DNA from: Caballeronia grimmiae
GTDB lineage: Bacteria > Pseudomonadota > Gammaproteobacteria > Burkholderiales > Burkholderiaceae
DNA length: 64,000 nt
Assembly (NCBI RefSeq): GCF_000698555.1
Contig: NZ_JFHE01000029.1
Location: 1 to 64,000 of the forward strand
Reading direction: 5' to 3'
This document shows positions 22,678 to 31,083 of the stretch, piece after piece. Under the pieces are notes generated by a model. The model saw only the letters and a list, made by a program, of their open reading frames with translations, ran no database searches and was not told the DNA's origin. The translations under genes were made by a program, and so were the position numbers. The number at the start of each line of letters is the position of its first letter. Within the stretch, counting starts at the first letter, position 1.

Positions 22678-25569
22678 TCACAGCGCCGCGCTGTTCGTCG
22701 CACGCGGCGCAAGCGATGCGCGAGTGAGTGCGTGCAACGGCAGCGGCTTCGCGAAAAAATAGCCTTGCGCCTGCGCCGCACCCATCTCACGCAACACGGC
22801 AAGCGTGGCTGCGTCTTCCACGCCTTCAGCGACGAGCGTCAAGTCGAGCGATTCGGCCATCCTGACGATTGCACGCACGATCGCGCGGCTGCGAGCGCTT
22901 TTCGTCAGTTCGAGAATGAATGACTTGTCGATTTTCAGACCGCTGAATTGATACTGATGCACATAGCTGAGCGACGAAAATCCCGAGCCGAAGTCATCCA
23001 GCACGACGGACATGCCGTTATCGGCAAGACGCTGCATCGTGCGGCGCGCCAGATCCGGCTCGGCGACGAGCGCGCCTTCGGTCAGTTCGAGACATACACG
23101 CGAAGGCGAAACGTAATAGCGCCGCAATAAGGCAAGGACGTCATCCGCGAATTCCGGACGCGTCATGCTATAGCTCGAACAATTCACGTGCACCGGCGGC
23201 CAGTGAGCGTAACGCTCGTTCGAAAGAATGGCGGCCACGCGTTCGAGCATATAAAGATCGAGGCGGCCGATCAGCCTGAGCCCTTCGACGGACGGCAGAA
23301 ATTCGCCCGGCCCCACGATGCTTCCATCCGGCTGACGCCAGCGTATGAGCGCTTCCAGTGCGACGACTTCGCCGCTCCTGGCATCGACGATAGGCTGAAA
23401 ATAGGGCAGCAATTCGTCGTCGCGCTTCATCGCATTGCGCAGCGCGCCTTCGCGTTCCACCTGATCCGATACCTCGCGCCGCAGTTCCTGATTGAACACG
23501 ACGAAGCTGTCGCGTCCCGCATTCTTCACGCGATACATCGCCGTATCGGCATCGCGCAAGAGATCGGCAGGCTCGGTATGAAACTGACTGTCCGCGGTAA
23601 CGATGCCGATGCTGCACGACGAGAATACAACATGCTCTTCGATATGAAACGGCAGATCGAAGGCAGCGAGAATGCGCCTTGCAATCGCGACTGCATCGTG
23701 GACCGGCGCATTCACGGACAGCACCGCGAACTCATCGCCGCCGAGCCGCGCGAGCAGGTCGCCGGAGCGCACGCAGTCGCGCAGGCGGGCGGCGGCTTGC
23801 ACGAGCAGCATGTCGCCGAAGTGATGCCCGAGACTGTCGTTCACGACCTTGAAGCGATCGAGGTCGATGAACATCACCGACAGCTCGTGCCCGCGCGTGC
23901 GATAGTCGTCCCATGCGCCACGAAGCCGCTGCATCAGGTGGCTACGGTTGGGCAGGCTCGTCAGCGAATCATGCGCGTTCTCGTACAGCAGACGCGCATT
24001 GGCTTCATCGAGTTCGCGCGTGCGGGCCTGCACGCGCGCTTCGAGTTCGAGATTCGCCGCATGCAAGGCTTCAGCGTCGCGGCGGCGCGACAATGCGGTA
24101 TCGATATGACGCGATACGAAGGTCAGCAATTCCTGATCGCGCAGTGAATAGCGCACGAGCGGCGAGTAACTTTGCACGGCCAGCACGCCGCGCACGACAT
24201 CGCCGTCGAAGAGCGGAATGCCGAGCCATGAACGCAGGCGCACGGTGCCCGTTTCGGTCTCGAACGCGCCTTCGTCGATGAGCCGCATGGCTTCCTGATG
24301 GTCGATCAGCCGCGCACGCCGCTCGCCGATCACATACTCGGTCAGCCCGCGCTGGCCGCTTCGGGGAGCAGGGCGTTCGAGCACGATCTCGTCGACGTAA
24401 TAGGGAAACGATACTTCACCGGTTTCCGGTTCGATCAGCGCGATATAAAAATTGCGCGCATAGAGCAACTCGCCGACGATGCCGTGCAGGCTGCGAAAGA
24501 ACTCCATCATGTCGCCGGGCCGGCTCGACAGTTCCGCGATCTGATAGAGCGCGGCCTGCAAGTGCTCCGACCGCTCGCGCTCGGCAATGCCATGACGCAG
24601 CGCGGCGTTGAGTTGCGAAAGCTCGGACGTGCGCCGTGCAACCTGTTCTTCGAGATCGGCACGGTGAAGAATGCGATCGAGCGCCATGGCTACGTGACGC
24701 GCGACGACGAGAAAGAGCGCACGGTCCTCGGCCGTGTAGATGCGCGACACGTCGTAGACCTGCATCGCGAGCATGCCGAACACTTCGTCCGACGCGTTCT
24801 TGAGCGGCGCGCCCATCCAGAATTCGGGGCGGTCGCCGAGGCAGTAGAAGCGTCCGTCGCGCTCGGCGGCGGTAATGTCGGCATGGGTGACGAAGAGCGG
24901 CTGACCGCTCGTCAGCACGCGGCCTGTCATCGAGAGATGCGATGGATCGAGGATGTCGTAATTCTCGGCGGCCTGCACGTCGGTATCGATGACATCGACG
25001 TAATACGGATACGTGATTCTGCCGGTCTTGCGATCGTAAAGCGCGAGATAGAAGTTTTCAGCGTCGATCAGCGTGCCGAGGCGCTCGTGCACGCAGCGAA
25101 GAAATTCGGCGCGGTCGCGCACCGAGCTTGCGAGATAGGCAATCTCATACAACACGCGTTGCGTCAGTTGCGCGCGGGCCAGCGCGTCAGCCTGCACGCG
25201 TTCGCCGAGACACCGCGCGAGGCCGGCCAGTTGTGCATCGTTTTTGTGCGCCGCCGGCGCGACGAGCCATCCGAGCACGGCTTCACCGCGCCCGGTCGGC
25301 CAGCGATGCCAGCCATGCGCCGCGCATTGCTCATCCAGCCCTTCTTCCGGGATGCTGCGGGGCCATTTCTGGGACGCGTCACCGCGATGCGCAAGATGCA
25401 ACTGCTCGCCCGCGCGGTACCATGCCCACTCGCGGCTGCAGTCCGTCGACACGGCATCGCGCAGCAGCGCTTCGATGGGCTGGGCGTCGGTCACTTCGGT
25501 CACGTCGTCCGTCCGGGCCGCGATTGCAGCCGAAATCGGCGTCGCGTTATACGCGGAAAACACACTCAT
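22678..25569 (-). CDS. GAF-GAF-GGDEF-EAL cyclic-di-GMP signalling protein
   Basis: A 963-residue cytosolic protein. After a poorly conserved N-terminus come two GAF sensor domains (about 140-300 and 340-495), a GGDEF domain (about 530-695) and an EAL domain (about 705-955). The cyclase signature LARLGGDEF (GGDEF at 610-614) and the RSGD inhibitory I-site (601-604) are intact. The phosphodiesterase residues are intact as well: EALIRW (739-744), LELTEG, VLDDFGSGFSSL and AEGVED. Both making and degrading c-di-GMP are therefore possible. The two GAF domains resemble each other (ENFYLALYD..TGRITYPYYVD and RNFYIALIE..TGEVSFPYYVD), suggesting an internal duplication. Confidence 0.92.
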   Translation of the reverse strand: MSVFSAYNATPISAAIAARTDDVTEVTDAQPIEALLRDAVSTDCSREWAWYRAGEQLHLAHRGDASQKWPRSIPEEGLDEQCAAHGWHRWPTGRGEAVLGWLVAPAAHKNDAQLAGLARCLGERVQADALARAQLTQRVLYEIAYLASSVRDRAEFLRCVHERLGTLIDAENFYLALYDRKTGRITYPYYVDVIDTDVQAAENYDILDPSHLSMTGRVLTSGQPLFVTHADITAAERDGRFYCLGDRPEFWMGAPLKNASDEVFGMLAMQVYDVSRIYTAEDRALFLVVARHVAMALDRILHRADLEEQVARRTSELSQLNAALRHGIAERERSEHLQAALYQIAELSSRPGDMMEFFRSLHGIVGELLYARNFYIALIEPETGEVSFPYYVDEIVLERPAPRSGQRGLTEYVIGERRARLIDHQEAMRLIDEGAFETETGTVRLRSWLGIPLFDGDVVRGVLAVQSYSPLVRYSLRDQELLTFVSRHIDTALSRRRDAEALHAANLELEARVQARTRELDEANARLLYENAHDSLTSLPNRSHLMQRLRGAWDDYRTRGHELSVMFIDLDRFKVVNDSLGHHFGDMLLVQAAARLRDCVRSGDLLARLGGDEFAVLSVNAPVHDAVAIARRILAAFDLPFHIEEHVVFSSCSIGIVTADSQFHTEPADLLRDADTAMYRVKNAGRDSFVVFNQELRREVSDQVEREGALRNAMKRDDELLPYFQPIVDARSGEVVALEALIRWRQPDGSIVGPGEFLPSVEGLRLIGRLDLYMLERVAAILSNERYAHWPPVHVNCSSYSMTRPEFADDVLALLRRYYVSPSRVCLELTEGALVAEPDLARRTMQRLADNGMSVVLDDFGSGFSSLSYVHQYQFSGLKIDKSFILELTKSARSRAIVRAIVRMAESLDLTLVAEGVEDAATLAVLREMGAAQAQGYFFAKPLPLHALTRASLAPRATNSAAL

Positions 25570-25760
25570 CGGCGCTCCAGGCCATTTTTATAGGGCATTC
25601 AGGCCGCCGCGCTGGGGGCCTGAGTCCGCGTTCAGTTGTTTATCAAGCAATCGCTCCTTACCGGGCTAACGGCACGGAACATACAGGCTTGAGCATCGCC
25701 GAAAAAAAATGTAAGGCGCGATGGGATCGACACACGCGGATGCGCGGTCTGGAAGGCCCG

Positions 25761-26180
25761 TTAGAAGCGCTTTTGCAGAAAAAAGCGCGAGCGCCCGCCA
25801 TGAAAATCGGCAAGCTCGCCGAAAGTCTGATAGCCGCAGCGCACGTAAAGATTACGGGCCTGCGGGTTGAGCGTGTCGAGCCAGGCGGCGCGGCAGCCGC
25901 GCTGTTTCGCTTCGATTTCGGCGGCTTCGAGCGCGCGCGCGGCGAGTCCACGGCCACGCATGTCGTCGCGTATCCACAGCCATTTGACGAAAAGCCAGTC
26001 CCACGCGGTAAAGCCGGCCAGTCCGCCGACGAAGTCGTCATCGGCATACAGCGATACCGAGAGATCGCGATGTCCGCTCGGTCCAAGCTGCGATGCGTTG
26101 AACGCCGCGAGCCCGCCCGCGACATCGGCCTCGAACGATTCGTCGATCCAGTCGGTGACGGAAATGGTGATGTCGCTCAT
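25761..26180 (-). CDS. GNAT-family N-acetyltransferase
   Basis: A 139-residue protein with the GNAT acetyl-CoA-binding motif around MRGRGLAARALEAAEIEAKQRGC, followed by LDTLNPQARNLYVRCGYQTFGEL, the usual C-terminal strand-helix. The substrate is unknown. The start at 26180 (MSDITISV) is preferred over the upstream ATG at 26246 because the intervening frame overlaps the promoter region of the divergent cupin gene. Its promoter region is shared with that gene (64 bp). Confidence 0.85.
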   Translation of the reverse strand: MSDITISVTDWIDESFEADVAGGLAAFNASQLGPSGHRDLSVSLYADDDFVGGLAGFTAWDWLFVKWLWIRDDMRGRGLAARALEAAEIEAKQRGCRAAWLDTLNPQARNLYVRCGYQTFGELADFHGGRSRFFLQKRF

Positions 26181-26244
26181 AACGCAGAGTGAAGCGTCCG
26201 TGGAACGTGCAGAATACGCGAAACTTGCGAAAGAGGAATCGACC

Positions 26245-26742
26245 ATGCACGAAGCGATCGACAGTCAGGCGCTGATCGCGCGCCTGCAATTGAAACCGCA
26301 TCCGGAAGGCGGCTATTTTCGCGAGACGTATCGCGCGGATCAGCGGGTGTTGCGGGAAGCATCGAACGAAGCGCGTTCGGCTTCGACCGCCATTTACTAT
26401 CTTCTTTGCGATGGCGCGCATTCCGCGTGGCATCGCATTCGCTCGGACGAGGTCTGGCACTTCTATGCGGGCGATCCGGTCGACGTGCATGTGCTCGACG
26501 CAAACGGCGCGCTGCTGACGCATCGGCTGGGCAATGCGCTCGTACATGAGGACGCGGTTTTTCAGGCCGTCGTCAATGCGGGCGACTGGTTCGCCGCCGA
26601 ATGCCGCGATGCAACGGGCGCGGCGCTGGTTGGCTGTACCGTTGCGCCGGGCTTCGAATTCAGTGAGTTCGAGCTTGCGGCGCCAGGCGAATTGCAAGCG
26701 CGCTTTCCGCAGCATCGCGAATTGATTGCGCGGCTTGCCTAA
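26245..26742 (+). CDS. cupin DUF985 family protein
   Basis: A 165-residue single-cupin protein of the DUF985 group, recognised by LKPHPEGGYFRETYR near the N-terminus, TAIYYLLCDG, the metal-ligand region SAWHRIRSDEVWHFYAGDPV and the C-terminal VAPGFEFSEFELA. Some homologues act on nucleotide-sugar-like compounds, but most are uncharacterised. The ATG at 26245 has an AGAGGAA ribosome-binding site. Its stop overlaps by 4 bp the end of the convergent mobB. Confidence 0.87.
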   Translation: MHEAIDSQALIARLQLKPHPEGGYFRETYRADQRVLREASNEARSASTAIYYLLCDGAHSAWHRIRSDEVWHFYAGDPVDVHVLDANGALLTHRLGNALVHEDAVFQAVVNAGDWFAAECRDATGAALVGCTVAPGFEFSEFELAAPGELQARFPQHRELIARLA

Positions 26743-27263
26743 GGCTTCAACGCAATGCCCAATGCTTCGCAGATGAACGCGCCGATGCGCGGTATGTCAT
26801 CGAGCGGCAGCGTCGGAAGCGTCGTGCCGATCGACGATGCATCGTCCGTTGCAATGGCGAGAATGTCCACGTCCGTCTTGAAGAGCGGCTCCGTCGCCGT
26901 CGATGGCCGCATGACTTCCAGCCGAGGCATCGCTTCACGCGCGAAGCCTTCGACGATCACGATATCCGCGTGCGACAGCCGCGCGGCAAGCGTAGCAAGC
27001 GGCGGCTCCGCTTCGTCGTTCAGTTCATGCAGGATCGCATAGCGGTAGGGCGAGGCGATCAGCACTTCGCCCGCGCCGGCGCGACGAAACCGCGCACCGT
27101 CTTTCCCCGGCGGCTCGAATTCGATCGAATGATGGCTGTGCTTGATGACGTTCACGGTGAGACCGTGCGCGCGAAACCACGGCAGCAACGCCTCGATCAA
27201 CGTGGTCTTTCCCTGGCCCGAGCGGCCCGAAATGCCGAAGAACGGCAGGTGAGGCGAATTCAT
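26739..27263 (-). CDS. mobB: MobB, molybdopterin-guanine dinucleotide biosynthesis adapter
   Basis: A 174-residue P-loop GTPase with Walker A GRSGQGKTTL (about 13-22), the VIKHSHHSIEFEPPGKDGARFRRAGA segment that defines MobB, and VIVEGFAREAMPRLEVMRP. MobB assists MobA in attaching GMP to molybdopterin. This gives the bis-MGD cofactor that the nitrate reductase at 56-59 kb needs, although the two loci are 29 kb apart. mobA is not adjacent here. Confidence 0.92.
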   Translation of the reverse strand: MNSPHLPFFGISGRSGQGKTTLIEALLPWFRAHGLTVNVIKHSHHSIEFEPPGKDGARFRRAGAGEVLIASPYRYAILHELNDEAEPPLATLAARLSHADIVIVEGFAREAMPRLEVMRPSTATEPLFKTDVDILAIATDDASSIGTTLPTLPLDDIPRIGAFICEALGIALKP

Positions 27264-27398
27264 GCGATGGTTTTATATCGTGGCGAACGTGGCGAGGGCG
27301 AGTGTAGCGGTTCGGTGGCGAGGGCGGGGAAATCGCGCTATCGTCGGGCATCGCGTTTGCGAATCATGGCAAGCCCGCGACATACCATAGGATCAGAC

Positions 27399-29930
27399 AT
27401 GGCCGAAGACAATCCCAGTACCGCGATAGCGCCGCAGCAATTTTCCACCGACGTGATGCTCGAGAAATACGCCAAGGGCGACGAGACGCGCGTCGACGAT
27501 ATCTACCGGCGCGTCGCGCGTGGTGTGGCCCTTGCAGAGCCGGCGGAAGTGCGCGCGAAGATCGAGGCGGAGTTCGTCGACAACTTCAAACGCGGCGCTT
27601 TGGGCGCCGGGCGCATCATGAGCGCGGCGGGCGCGGGCATCGATGCAACGCTCATCAACTGCTTCGTACAGCCGGTCGGCGATGCGATACAGGGCGTCGA
27701 TGACAACGGCCTGCCCGGCATCTATGTCGCGCTTCTGCAAGCCGCGGAGACAATGCGGCGCGGCGGCGGTGTGGGCTATAACTTCTCGGCAATCCGTCCG
27801 CGTGGGGCGCGCGTGCATTCGACGGGCTCGGCCGCATCGGGGCCGTGCAGCTACATGGACGTGTTCGACGCATCGTGCCGCACGGTCGAAAGCGCGGGCG
27901 CGCGACGCGGCGCGCAGATGGGCATTCTGGACTGCACGCATCCGGACTTGCTTGAATTCATCGCGGCCAAGCACACGAAAGGGCGCTGGAACAACTTCAA
28001 CGTCTCTGTCGCGGTAAGCGATGAATTCATGCAGGCCGTCGCCGACGATGCGATCTGGCAGCTCGTGCACAAGGCGGAGCCATCGCCGGCGCAGCGGTCA
28101 TCGGCGGATATCCGTCAACGCGACGACGGTCTGTGGGTGTATCGCGAGGTCAAGGCGCGTGAGGTGTGGAACACGATCATGCGTTCTACTTACGATGTCG
28201 CGGAGCCGGGCGTCGTGTTCATCTCGCGCATGAATGGCGATAACAACCTGCGCGCGGTGGAATCCATCCGCGCGACGAATCCCTGCGGCGAGCAACCCTT
28301 GCCCGCCTATGGCTGCTGCAATCTTGGCCCGATCAACCTCACGCGGCTCGTGCGCGAGCCCTTCGCGCAGATGCGAGGCGGCGTGCCGGCATTCGACTGG
28401 GACGGCCTTGCGCGCGCCACACGCACGCAGGTGCGCTTCCTCGACGATGTGCTCGACGTCACGCTCTGGCCGCTGACCGAACAGGCGCGGGAGGCGGAGG
28501 CGAAGCGGCGCATCGGCGTCGGCTTCACGGGCCTCGGCGATACGCTCGTCATGCTCGGATTGCGTTACGACACCCAGGAAGGCCGCGATTTCGCCGCGCG
28601 CGTGGGCCGCGCGATGCGCGACGAAGCGTATCGCGCATCCGTCGATCTGGCGCGCGAACGTGGCGCGTTCCCCCTGTTCGATGCGAAGCGGTATCTCGAG
28701 CAAGGCACCTTCGCATCGCGCCTGCCGGACGACATCAAGAGCGCGATTCGCCTGCATGGCATCCGCAACAGTCACCTGCTTTCCATTGCGCCGACCGGCA
28801 CCGTGAGCCTTGCATTCGCGGACAATGCATCGAATGGCATCGAGCCCGCGTTCTCATGGACGTATCAGCGCACCAAGCGCATGGCGGACGGATCGCGTCA
28901 GAGCTTCGCGGTCGAGGATCATGCGTATCGGCTGTATCGCGAGATGGGCGGGGACGTGAACGCACTGCCGGAATACTTCGTGAATGCGTTGCAAATGTCC
29001 GCGCACGATCATCTGGAGATGATGGCGGCGGTCCAGCCTTTCGTCGATACGTCGATCTCGAAGACGGTCAACGTGCCTGCAGATTACCCGTTCGACAAGT
29101 TTCAGGACCTTTATTTCGATGCCTGGCGACGCGGTCTAAAAGGACTCGCGACGTACCGGCCGAACGAGACGCTGGGCGCGGTGCTGTCGGTCACGCCGGA
29201 AACAACGCCGAGCGATTCACCCGACCCCGAGCTGGACCTCGATCCGTTGCGCATAGCGATCGATCATCGGCCGCGCGGCGAGTTGCCCGCGATCATCGAG
29301 AAGGTCGAGTATCTGACGCAGGCCGGCAAGAAGTCGCTTTATCTCGCGGTCTCGTTCATCGAAGTGACGGGGCGCATTGCGGGCGAGGACGTGACCATCG
29401 AGCGTCCCATCGAGTTCTTCATTCCAACGGGGCAGCGCGACGAATCGCAGCAGTGGATCACCGCGACCATGCGTTCGCTTTCGCTTGCAGCACGCGGCGG
29501 TTTCGCGGCGCGCACGCTGCAGGACATGCGCAAGGTGTCGTGGGATCGGGGCCAGGTGCGGCTTGGCGATGTCGAGCGGCTCGACGGTCATCGCAGTCCA
29601 CGCTGGCACGATTCGGAAGTCGCGGCGCTTGCGTTCGCGATCCAGCAGATTCTGCATCGGCGCGGCTTTCTCGATGCCGAGGGCAATCAGGTGCCGTCGC
29701 GCGTGCTGGCGAAGAAGCGCAGCGAGGGCGCACAACCGGTGCGCGCGTTGACGGCGGAAGATGACGTCGTCACCGACGATGCTGCGGACTCCGATGCATC
29801 GCCCGGTGATCCAAACGGCCTCGAACTGATGCATGGACGCAAATGTGCGACGTGCGGCGCAAACGCGGTCATTCGCCGCGACGGTTGCGATTTCTGCACC
29901 GCCTGCGGAGAAGTGGGGGCGTGCGGCTAG
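27399..29930 (+). CDS. nrdJ: adenosylcobalamin-dependent (class II) ribonucleotide reductase
   Basis: An 843-residue class II reductase making deoxyribonucleotides with a B12 radical. Landmarks: LEKYAKGDETRVDDIYRRVARGVA at the N-terminus, GAGRIMSAAG, RRGGGVGYNFSAIRPRG, the active-site NPCGEQPLPAYGCCNLG with catalytic Cys and Glu, and SIAPTGTVSLAFADNASNGIEPAF. The C-terminus ends in closely spaced cysteines (CATCG...CDFCTACGEVGACG) that serve zinc binding and re-reduction. The start is placed at 27399 (MAEDNPS, AGGATC upstream); ATG 27366 is an alternative. It is convergent with the TetR gene, overlapping by 4 bp. No cobalamin riboswitch fits in the 135-bp upstream gap. Confidence 0.92.
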   Translation: MAEDNPSTAIAPQQFSTDVMLEKYAKGDETRVDDIYRRVARGVALAEPAEVRAKIEAEFVDNFKRGALGAGRIMSAAGAGIDATLINCFVQPVGDAIQGVDDNGLPGIYVALLQAAETMRRGGGVGYNFSAIRPRGARVHSTGSAASGPCSYMDVFDASCRTVESAGARRGAQMGILDCTHPDLLEFIAAKHTKGRWNNFNVSVAVSDEFMQAVADDAIWQLVHKAEPSPAQRSSADIRQRDDGLWVYREVKAREVWNTIMRSTYDVAEPGVVFISRMNGDNNLRAVESIRATNPCGEQPLPAYGCCNLGPINLTRLVREPFAQMRGGVPAFDWDGLARATRTQVRFLDDVLDVTLWPLTEQAREAEAKRRIGVGFTGLGDTLVMLGLRYDTQEGRDFAARVGRAMRDEAYRASVDLARERGAFPLFDAKRYLEQGTFASRLPDDIKSAIRLHGIRNSHLLSIAPTGTVSLAFADNASNGIEPAFSWTYQRTKRMADGSRQSFAVEDHAYRLYREMGGDVNALPEYFVNALQMSAHDHLEMMAAVQPFVDTSISKTVNVPADYPFDKFQDLYFDAWRRGLKGLATYRPNETLGAVLSVTPETTPSDSPDPELDLDPLRIAIDHRPRGELPAIIEKVEYLTQAGKKSLYLAVSFIEVTGRIAGEDVTIERPIEFFIPTGQRDESQQWITATMRSLSLAARGGFAARTLQDMRKVSWDRGQVRLGDVERLDGHRSPRWHDSEVAALAFAIQQILHRRGFLDAEGNQVPSRVLAKKRSEGAQPVRALTAEDDVVTDDAADSDASPGDPNGLELMHGRKCATCGANAVIRRDGCDFCTACGEVGACG

Positions 29931-30514
29931 CGCGGCTCCCCATTTGCGCCCCGCCGCACGGCGCGCACGAGCCGGGCAAGCGCCTTCAACGCATCGGCGG
30001 GGGAATCGGCGAACTGCGCGGCGACAATCGCCCCATCCACCGCAAGCGCCAGCGCCTCGGCGTCGGCCTTTGCGGTGAGTGACGCGGGCATCAGCGCGCG
30101 AATGGCGGCGGTCATGTCGCGCTTGTGCCGTCGCGCGATATCGACGGCTTGCGGCAGCGTGCCGCCCACTTCGACCACTGAATTGATGAACGCGCAGCCG
30201 CGATAAGTCTCATGGCTGAACCATTCCGCGAGCGCCGGCACGAGCGCCGACAGCGTGCCGCCGTGACGCGCGAGGGCGTCGCGGAACCAGGTCATCCAGT
30301 TGTCGTGCCGATACTCCAGGAACGCAACGATCAGATCGTCCTTGCTGGCGAAGTAGCGATAGAAGGTTTTCTTCGCGACACCCGATTCCGCGATCACCCG
30401 GTCGATACCGGTCGCGCGTATGCCATCGCGATAGAAAAGGTCGTGCGCGGTGCGAAGAATGCGCGCATCGGGCGAAAGCCCGGCGTCATCCGTGGAAGAT
30501 TCGATGAGGTTCAT
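29927..30514 (-). CDS. TetR/AcrR-family repressor
   Basis: A 195-residue regulator with an N-terminal helix-turn-helix (about 15-62; ILRTAHDLFYRDGIRATGIDRVIAESGVAKKTFYRYFASKDDLI) and a TetR C-terminal ligand domain. It is divergent from a DUF1348 gene, and two copies of an 18-bp operator-like dyad lie in the 88-bp gap, so it almost certainly represses both genes. The inducer is unknown. The gene overlaps by 4 bp the end of the convergent nrdJ. Confidence 0.9.
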   Translation of the reverse strand: MNLIESSTDDAGLSPDARILRTAHDLFYRDGIRATGIDRVIAESGVAKKTFYRYFASKDDLIVAFLEYRHDNWMTWFRDALARHGGTLSALVPALAEWFSHETYRGCAFINSVVEVGGTLPQAVDIARRHKRDMTAAIRALMPASLTAKADAEALALAVDGAIVAAQFADSPADALKALARLVRAVRRGANGEPR

Positions 30515-30524
30515 GTCGTCGATT

Positions 30525-30542
30525 GTAGACAGGTTCGTCTAC
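30525..30542. promoter_or_regulatory. TetR operator copy 1
   Basis: GTAGACAGGTTCGTCTAC has inverted GTAGAC/GTCTAC half-sites with a 6-bp centre. It starts 11 bp upstream of the tetR start codon, where binding would block its transcription. Confidence 0.75.
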
Positions 30543-30562
30543 CTGGCCTAGAGTGTTGACGA

Positions 30563-30580
30563 GTAGACAGACCTGTCTAC
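30563..30580. promoter_or_regulatory. TetR operator copy 2
   Basis: GTAGACAGACCTGTCTAC is a perfect dyad (8-2-8) with the same half-sites and spacing as copy 1. Its centre is 38 bp from that of copy 1 and it lies 22 bp before the DUF1348 start. Confidence 0.8.
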
Positions 30581-30602
30581 CGTCTACCGACAAGGAGCCG
30601 CA

Positions 30603-31070
30603 ATGGAATCCCGACCGCCTCTTCCGCCGTTCGATGCACAAACCGCCGCGCAAAAGGTCCGCCTCGCCGAAGACGGCTGGAACACGCGCGATCCGAAGCG
30701 CGTCGCGCTGGCTTACAGCGAAGACACGCGCTGGCGCAATCGCGCGGAGTTCGTCACGGGGCGCGCGCAGGTCGAAGCGTTCCTGCAACGCAAGTGGGTG
30801 CGCGAACTGGACTACCGGCTCATCAAGGAACTGTGGGCGTTCACCGGCAATCGCATCGCGGTGCGCTTCGCGTATGAATGGCACGACGACTCGAACAACT
30901 GGTATCGCAGCTACGGCAACGAAAACTGGGAATTCAACGAGGCGGGGCTGATGACGCATCGTCACGCGTCCATCAACGACCTGCCGATCAAGGAGTCCGA
31001 GCGCAAGTATCACTGGCCGCTCGGCCGCCGGCCCGACGACCATCCGGGCCTGAGCGACCTCGGACTGTAA
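30603..31070 (+). CDS. DUF1348 / NTF2-like family protein
   Basis: A 155-residue protein of the SnoaL/NTF2-like fold, DUF1348 group: FDAQTAAQKVRLAEDGWNTRD, SEDTRWRNRAEFVTGRAQVEAFLQRKW, FAYEWHDDSNNWYRSYGNENWEF and DLPIKESERKYHWPLGRRPDDHP. The high content of Trp, Arg and His is typical. Enzymatic function is not established. Regulation by the divergent TetR through two operators is strongly suggested. TetR-controlled genes of this type are often induced by toxic organic compounds, but the inducer here is unknown. Confidence 0.88.
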   Translation: MESRPPLPPFDAQTAAQKVRLAEDGWNTRDPKRVALAYSEDTRWRNRAEFVTGRAQVEAFLQRKWVRELDYRLIKELWAFTGNRIAVRFAYEWHDDSNNWYRSYGNENWEFNEAGLMTHRHASINDLPIKESERKYHWPLGRRPDDHPGLSDLGL

Positions 31071-31083
31071 CGCCCGGACACGC

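Noticed and set aside
26970..27398. Long N-terminal extension of nrdJ
   Set aside because: Upstream of 27366 the frame is antisense to mobB and has no coding character; the MAEDNPS start fits the family.
27264..27398. Cobalamin riboswitch before the B12-dependent reductase
   Set aside because: The gap is only about 135 bp and no B12-box-like sequence or suitable stem was seen.
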